Assembly: GCA_038503035.1 (NCBI GenBank)
Contig: JAVSML010001085.1
Coordinates: 434,001-498,000, forward strand
DNA: 64,000 nt
Direction: 5' to 3'
Source of the DNA: Crocodylus rhombifer
Taxonomy: Eukaryota > Chordata > Crocodylia > Crocodylidae
Shown: positions 58,840 through 64,000 of the stretch, one piece after another
Position numbering within the stretch: position 1 is the stretch's first letter
Layout of the letters: each line of letters opens with the position of its first letter
Position numbers and translations under genes: made by a program
Notes under the pieces: generated by a model
The model's database searches: none
The model's input: only the letters and a program-made list of their open reading frames with translations
Told to the model about the DNA's origin: nothing

Positions 58840-59403
58840 TTTTAGATTCTGGCTGGATCCTTGGTATTCCTAGGTGACCTGCAGCCATAGGCAGTGGAAG
58901 GGGTGGGCTAATGGGACTTAACTCCCTCCCCCCCCCCCCCCCCAACATGGGACAGCAGTAGGGCCACAAGTCAGCCCGGCCACGGGCTTCCAGTGGCTGG
59001 GGTGGGGAGGGGTGCTCACACAGCAGTGAGGGAGTGAGTGGGGCTGAGGCAGGGGCAGGCTCTGCACAGCTGGGGTGGGGTGCAGCACTGATCCGCAAGT
59101 GGCTTATCTGGGTGATGTGGCTTCTCCAGCTGCATGCACTCTGGGAGGCATTTGCGGTGTGTGTCCTGGATCTGCATGGAACAAGGGTGGGCTGCCACTG
59201 CAGGCTGGGGCAGGGGCTGCTCCAGGCTATTCCCAGCGGGGGGCCTGGGTCTAGGCCTGGGCCAGGCTACTCTTACAGTGACAGCACTGGGAGGAGGGCT
59301 ATGGGAGGGGCTACAGCTACCCCAAAATTCACCATAGCTCCCCCAACTCCCCCAACTAATGCTGCTGTCCAAGCATAGCCCAACCCTTCCCCCCCCCCCC
59401 CAG
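58840..59403. mobile_element. GC-rich dispersed element, copy 2
   Basis: It has the same ordered blocks as 38690-39560 (GTGAGGGAGTGAGTGGGGCT, CAGCTGGGGTGGGGTGCAGC, GTGGGCTGCCACTGCAGG, CACCCCAAAATTCACCATAG). C-tracts lie at 58928-58943 and 59389-59401. It sits between two CR1 copies. Confidence 0.62.
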
Positions 59404-60695
59404 GATTTCATAGATTTCATAGACATTAGGACTGGAAGGGACCTCAGAAGATTATTGAGTCCAGCCCCCCACCTGAAGGGCAGGAAGTCAGCTGGGGTCA
59501 TAGGATCCCAGCAAGATAAGCATCCAATTTGCTCCTGAAGGTGTTAAATGTCACCTCCGATGGCAGGCTGTTCCAGACCTTGGGGGCTCAGACAGTACAG
59601 AAATTCTTCCTTATGTCCAGCCTGAAACGGTCTTGCAGTAGTTTATGAGTGTTCGACCTTGTCATCCCTTGGGGCGTTCTGGTGAACAAATGTTCCCCCA
59701 GATACTGGTGGTCATACTGTCGTCGTGTGATCTGTTTTCCTGACTTCTGATCATGCGCATGGCTCTTTGCTGGACTCTCTCAAGCTTCTCTGCTTCCTTT
59801 TTGAATTGTGAAGCCCAAAACTGGATGCAGTACTGCAGCTGTCGCCTCACCAAGGCCGAGTACAAGGGGAGAATGACGTCCCAGGATTTGCTTGAGAAGC
59901 ATCTATGGATGCAAGCCAGCATTTTGGTTGCTTTACTAGCCGCAGCATCACGTTGCAGGCTCATGTTCATCGTGTGGTCAATGATGACCCTCAAGTCTCT
60001 TTCTTCCTTAGTGCTAGCCAGCGTAGCACTGCCGAGCCTATAAGGATGCTGCAGGTTTTTCTTCCCAAGGTGAAGAACCTTGCATTTTTCAGTGTTAAGC
60101 ACCATCAGGTTGTCATCTGCCCATTTGCTGAGCCTGTCCAGATGAGCCTGGATCAGGTGTGGATGCTTTGCCCCAAAGTTTGGTGTTGTGCGCAAACTTG
60201 GCCAGTCTGCTTCTGACTCCCATGTCCACATCATTAATGAAGATGTTGAACAATACGGGTCCAAGGACAGAGCCTTGGGGGACCCCACTGGTCACAGGAC
60301 ACCATGATGAGTGACTGTTATCAATTACTACCCTCTGGGTCTGACCATGGAGCCAATTCCCCAGCCAGTGGATCGTGGTGGCCCCAAGGCCACAATTGGC
60401 CAGTTTTGCCAAGAGGTGATCATGGGATACCAGATCAAAGGCTTTTTTGAAGTCAAGATATATGACATCAATCTCTTCTCCCTTGTCCAGGTGATAGGTC
60501 ACCTGGTTGTAGAAGGAAATGAGATTGGTCAAGCAAGACCTACCTGCAACAAACCCATGCTGGCTATCCCTTAGGATGTTGGTGTCATCCTGTCCATTAA
60601 GGAAGGCCTCTTTAATAAACTTTTCTAAGATCTTCCCCAGGATAGAAGTCAGGCTGATGGGCTTTATTTTTGCTCTTCTGCGAGACAGGAAGCAC
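59404..60695 (-). pseudogene. Decayed CR1 copy, different subfamily, with RT remnant
   Basis: It starts at the low coordinate with ATTTCATAGATTTCATAGAC and a GGAAGGGACC block, a 3' end distinct from the 22.7-kb copy. Two overlapping minus-strand frames, 60113-60697 and 59662-60288, together cover the reverse transcriptase to the C-terminal domain (PISLTSILGKILEKFIKEA, QHGFVAGRSCLTNLISFYNQ, YLDFKKAFDLVSHDHLL, GVPQGSVLGPVLFNIFIND). The catalytic FADD position reads FAHN, so both metal-binding aspartates are lost, and a frameshift lies near 60.15 kb. It is 5'-truncated, with no endonuclease region. It sits directly beside a GC-rich element ending in a C-tract. Confidence 0.93.
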
Positions 60696-60779
60696 ACATT
60701 TGGATGCTTCAGTCCTTTTCTCTCCCATGTGGGAGGGGATGCGCTAAACCTCTAACATTCTGTGGCTTCACAATAGTAT

Positions 60780-61082
60780 AGCTAAGGGCAGGGGCAAACA
60801 GGGCACAAGTCCCAGGTGCAGAGTTTGGTGTGCGTGCAAAAACAGCAGTTGCTGCACTGCTGGTTTTGCTACCACCACTGCCAACAGTCTAGCCACTGGC
60901 ACAGAAGTTAAATGTTTAGGTGTGCCTCTGGGGTTTCATATCTCATAATCCTGCCATAGGAAAAACTGGCACACAACACTCTAGGGTAAATTTTCACTGT
61001 GAAAATAAATTGCCATGAATTCATCATAGCAATATACACTCTCCTTCTGTTTGTGTGCATGTTTCTATAGCAGGGCATGATA
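60780..61082. other. Possible decayed hAT-like piece
   Basis: AGGGCAGGGGCAAACAGGGC and CACCACTGCCAACAG-like sequence hint at a transposon remnant, but no paired end was found. Confidence 0.25.
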
Positions 61083-61225
61083 TCATAGAATCACGGAAAT
61101 TTGGGACTAGAAGACACCTCAAGAAATCATCTAGTCCAATTTCCTGCATGGAGGCAGAATCAGGATTTCTGAGATCATCCTTGACAGATTTTTGTTAACC
61201 CACTCCTCACTGAATGATCTCTATC
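61083..61225 (-). mobile_element. Old CR1 3' fragment
   Basis: ATCATAGAATCACGGAAATT followed by CATCTAGTCCAATTTCCTGC is the bird/reptile type of CR1 3' end, in minus orientation and strongly diverged. Only the terminal 140 bp or so remain. Confidence 0.82.
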
Positions 61226-62307
61226 AAGTACATGACTGCATGTAGTTTACATTTCTTTTATTTCCAGGAAACCTGGATTAACTGTATAAAATCTGCAAGA
61301 ACAAAAGGGAAAGGAATCCTCTAATACCTGGTGTACAGTCCTGTCTAATGATTGGAAGTAGAATTCCACCATGTATTTTTTTTTTAATTATACATTTCCA
61401 TCGGGTCATAGAATTACTGCGGGGCTCCAAAAGGAGGAAATTAACTATCATGGTAGAATAATTATATTCATCTAACAAAACTGATTATCTTATATCACAC
61501 AGATAGCATGAAATAATAACTCTAAATCAAACAGTAGAACTCTTTGACTGGTTGAAACCTAGCTGTATCTCTTGACTTTTCTTTGCCCTTGGAGCTCTCT
61601 GTACGGAGTCTTCATCTTGCTTCTAAGGCTTTATCTCTCTTTTCTTACAAGAATTTCTTTCATAACCTTCCAGGACAATCAGTCAATCTCTCTCTCTTCT
61701 TCTCGACTGTGTTATCAGGCCATTCCCCTCTTGACTTGTAAACCCTCATCAGCCAGCTTTAAAGGGACAGAGCAGTAAATGTAATTCCTAAGATTTAGCT
61801 CATTGGAGGATTTTTTAAAAACTGTAATGAAATGTAAGTCATTGATATTCATTATGTGCTTTATAATTCATGACAAAAGATAACACAGAAATACCTTTGG
61901 TTCTCAAAGGGATCTACCCAACTAGAGTCCTGAAACTCACTTTTGAAACTTGAGCCACATGGGTGGAGGATAAACAGGAAACATACTAGATGTTAGGGCA
62001 GAGGTCAGCTTTACTTGCCTGCCTTGCTGCTCAGCCCATGTGACTTCACTTAGCCTCCCAAATTGGGACTCTATGAAATTTGTTTTCACATTTCATACTA
62101 AGGGGGTACAAAGTTGTTTACATATGGAGCCCCTCATCCAGTTTGTCCAACGTGCATATAAACAGTATTTCTGTAAAAATGTGAGGGTTTTCATGTGTGG
62201 TAGATGCAGCCACAGATGAAAACTATACCCCCCTGTGTTCAAGTGTGCTTGAATGTATTCGACCTATGAAGTTTTACTCTGCCCAATGAGTAAGTCAGGT
62301 GTATCCA
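61226..62307. other. Unique intronic sequence
   Basis: Nothing recognised. Confidence 0.55.
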
Positions 62308-62795
62308 GGGGCAGAGCTATGAGAGTGCAGTGGTACGGTCATACCACCCTTTCAGTGATGACTCCACAGGAGCAGAAGCCAGAGACTTTTCTGTAAGTCT
62401 CCAAAGCAAATAAGGATTCCTTCTCCCATCCCCACTGTGCTCAGTGGGAACAGCTCTCCTTTCCCTCTCCTCCCCACCCCCATCCACTACTGCTGCTGTC
62501 CCTGGCTGCCCTGGAGGTCCAGAGGGTTAGGGTCTGGAGCCACTTCTGCCCACTCCAGACAGGCTCCATGTGGAACTGGGCTCAGCTGCAGACAGCAGCA
62601 GCAGTAGGGGAGTCCTTCCTCCCTGCCCTGTTCCCTGGTGTTCTCTGCCAGTGCAGAAGCAGATGTGCTGCCACCACTACTATTGCTGCTGCCTTCCAGC
62701 TGAAGAACCCACCCACTGCTACTGCATTTCCATCTCTTAAGCACAGGTCACTGCTCCTGCACCCCCCCCTTTATGAAATCCTGGATCTTCCCATG
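62308..62795. mobile_element. Possible hAT-like element
   Basis: The left end CAGGGGCAGAGCTATGAGAG and a right part CCCCCCCTTTATGAAATCCT resemble the ends of a reptile hAT family whose right terminus reads like GGCTCCGCCCCTG; here that terminus is decayed. The interior has GC-rich CTGCTGC repeats. The frames over it are compositional. Confidence 0.4.
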
Positions 62796-63010
62796 AGTGC
62801 TACAAAGGGACAAGCAGTTCTCTTTCCCCAAGATAATTTTTTTAAGTTCTTTCTCCTCAGTTATTGCCATAAACACTTGGTTGCTGTGGAGAGAGAAATC
62901 GTTTGGGGTTCTGTTGGGTTCTGTTGTTTTATTTTTAATTCTGTCCATCTGTTGTCCTGTGGCAAGTCACACGTTGTAAAATCCTTGCAATAATTTTTGT
63001 TTGGGTTCCT

Positions 63011-63040
63011 ATAATAATAATAATAATAATAATAATAATG
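63011..63040. repeat. TAA microsatellite
   Basis: Ten units of (TAA)n ending in TG. Confidence 0.95.
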
Positions 63041-64000
63041 TAACAGTAACATTGGAAAGAAAGATCTGTTTTGACACATGTGATGCCAATAGATTCAAAT
63101 GCTTAGCAAAGAATCTCTTTCCTCAAGCTTTTCTGTTAATCAATGAAAATGCTAACAACTGTAAATCACTGAGTGTAACGGATGGCAGGCCAAATATGCT
63201 ATTCCAAATAATTCAGGCTAATCCAGTAGAGCTGCATCAGTTTACAGTGACTTGGATTTGACCCAGAATCTATATTTGTATGTCTACAGTGTGCAAAACA
63301 TTTCAAAATGAGTCGGACATGTTTCAAAGACAAGATATATAAAGTCTAGCACTTCAGTGCTGACCTGGAAGGGGATCATGACTAGTCAGCTGGAGATGCT
63401 GACAATGCATTCATTAGCAGCCATTAGAGCTTTTATGGTGCTCCAGAGAGAGCTAGTTAGCTCCATATTAGTGTGAAGTTATGGGGTGCCACATGTAAGA
63501 CAAAGTGGCTCAGAGAGGCTTTTGTAGGCACCAGCATCTGTTAGTCTGTAAGGTACCACCCTGTCCTGGTTTCTCCCTATAATGTGCTGGGGGGAACTTA
63601 AATGTTTTACATACTGATGGCAATATTACCTATTCTCCTGTAAGTCTGAAGCCAACGTGACTGCAAGGGAGCCAGCAGGTTCCCAAATTCACCTTCATTT
63701 TTTGACAATTGGATAAATTCAGCCAGCCGTATGACCTTATATGGCTGTAAAACATACAGAAGTTTTAATCCATGTTGTTACCCTGCCTGGTACATACTAC
63801 CGCTGACCAACATGTATTTTAAAAACCTGTCTATAACAGGTCACTTATTCTTTGAGATGTCACATCAGCTTTTTTTGTGTGTACAACAGACATTGCACAG
63901 GAGCTGTGAAAGGTAAATACTTGCAAGGAAAAAGCATGTATTCCAGTTTAAATGTTACGTTATTGGAAGTAGCCTATGAGAGGCTGTCTGATTTGAAATA
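63041..64000. other. Unique intronic sequence at window end
   Basis: Only a short repeat fragment near 63540 is recognised. Confidence 0.5.

Larger units (their letters stand above)
55301..64000 (+). other. ADGRV1: Inferred ADGRV1 intron downstream of the recognised exon
   Basis: It begins with the donor GTTAGT. The next exon should start with the continuation of TM3 and intracellular loop 2. No such frame was seen before the window ends, so the intron is probably at least 8.7 kb. It contains two decayed CR1 copies and several small repeats. Confidence 0.6.

Overview
This window is vertebrate nuclear DNA, most likely from a crocodilian (alligator, crocodile or gharial). The main evidence is a dense set of CR1 LINE copies with croc-style 3' ends (a short ATGAAACT-like tail next to a conserved terminal block), many small hAT-like and Tigger-like DNA transposons, and AT-rich unique sequence between them. 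Turtle is less likely. There is no sign of bacterial or organellar organisation. The window has one internal assembly gap of 10 N at 32529-32538.

The only host coding sequence I can defend is one 117-bp exon on the + strand at 55184-55300. It encodes 39 residues of the seven-transmembrane domain (end of TM2 to TM3) of an adhesion GPCR that I recognise as ADGRV1 (GPR98/VLGR1, the very large Usher-syndrome 2C receptor). It has a strong 3' splice site and a good 5' splice site, and both ends are in phase 0. The rest of the window is therefore read as the two introns flanking this exon: at least 55 kb upstream and at least 8.7 kb downstream. I found no other exon of the gene.

Layout: 1-7.3 kb is mostly unique sequence with small DNA transposons and one nested CR1 end. 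From 7.4 to 18 kb there are two long copies of one GC-rich hAT-like element (7366-9171 and 15549-17921) plus other nonautonomous elements. From 19 to 22.6 kb lie an L2/MIR-type fragment, a Tigger-type element, a CR1 end and a MITE with perfect 17-bp terminal repeats. From 22.7 to 25.8 kb there is an almost complete CR1 on the minus strand with an uninterrupted ORF2 (endonuclease plus reverse transcriptase), the only intact protein-coding mobile element here. From 26.5 to 33 kb there is a series of Tigger-like, hAT-like and palindromic elements. 33-37.5 kb is mostly unique. 37.5-41.2 kb holds an LTR-like sequence, a GC-rich element, a tRNA-like sequence and an old CR1 carrying a hAT insertion. 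41-55 kb is AT-rich intron with a MIR-like SINE, a nearly 500-bp fold-back element and a very old CR1 with another insertion. 56.5-61.2 kb holds two decayed CR1 copies with reverse-transcriptase remnants, a second copy of the GC-rich element and a short CR1 end. 61.2-64 kb is mostly unique.

The elements relate to the host gene only as intron content. Seven of nine CR1 fragments lie antisense to ADGRV1, and several elements are nested, which gives a relative order of insertion. I see no novel multi-gene system. The most unusual structures are the 50.7-51.2 kb fold-back element, the paired GGATATCC palindromes, the intact CR1 ORF2, and a family of hAT-like elements rich in subterminal AAACCAGTTT repeats.
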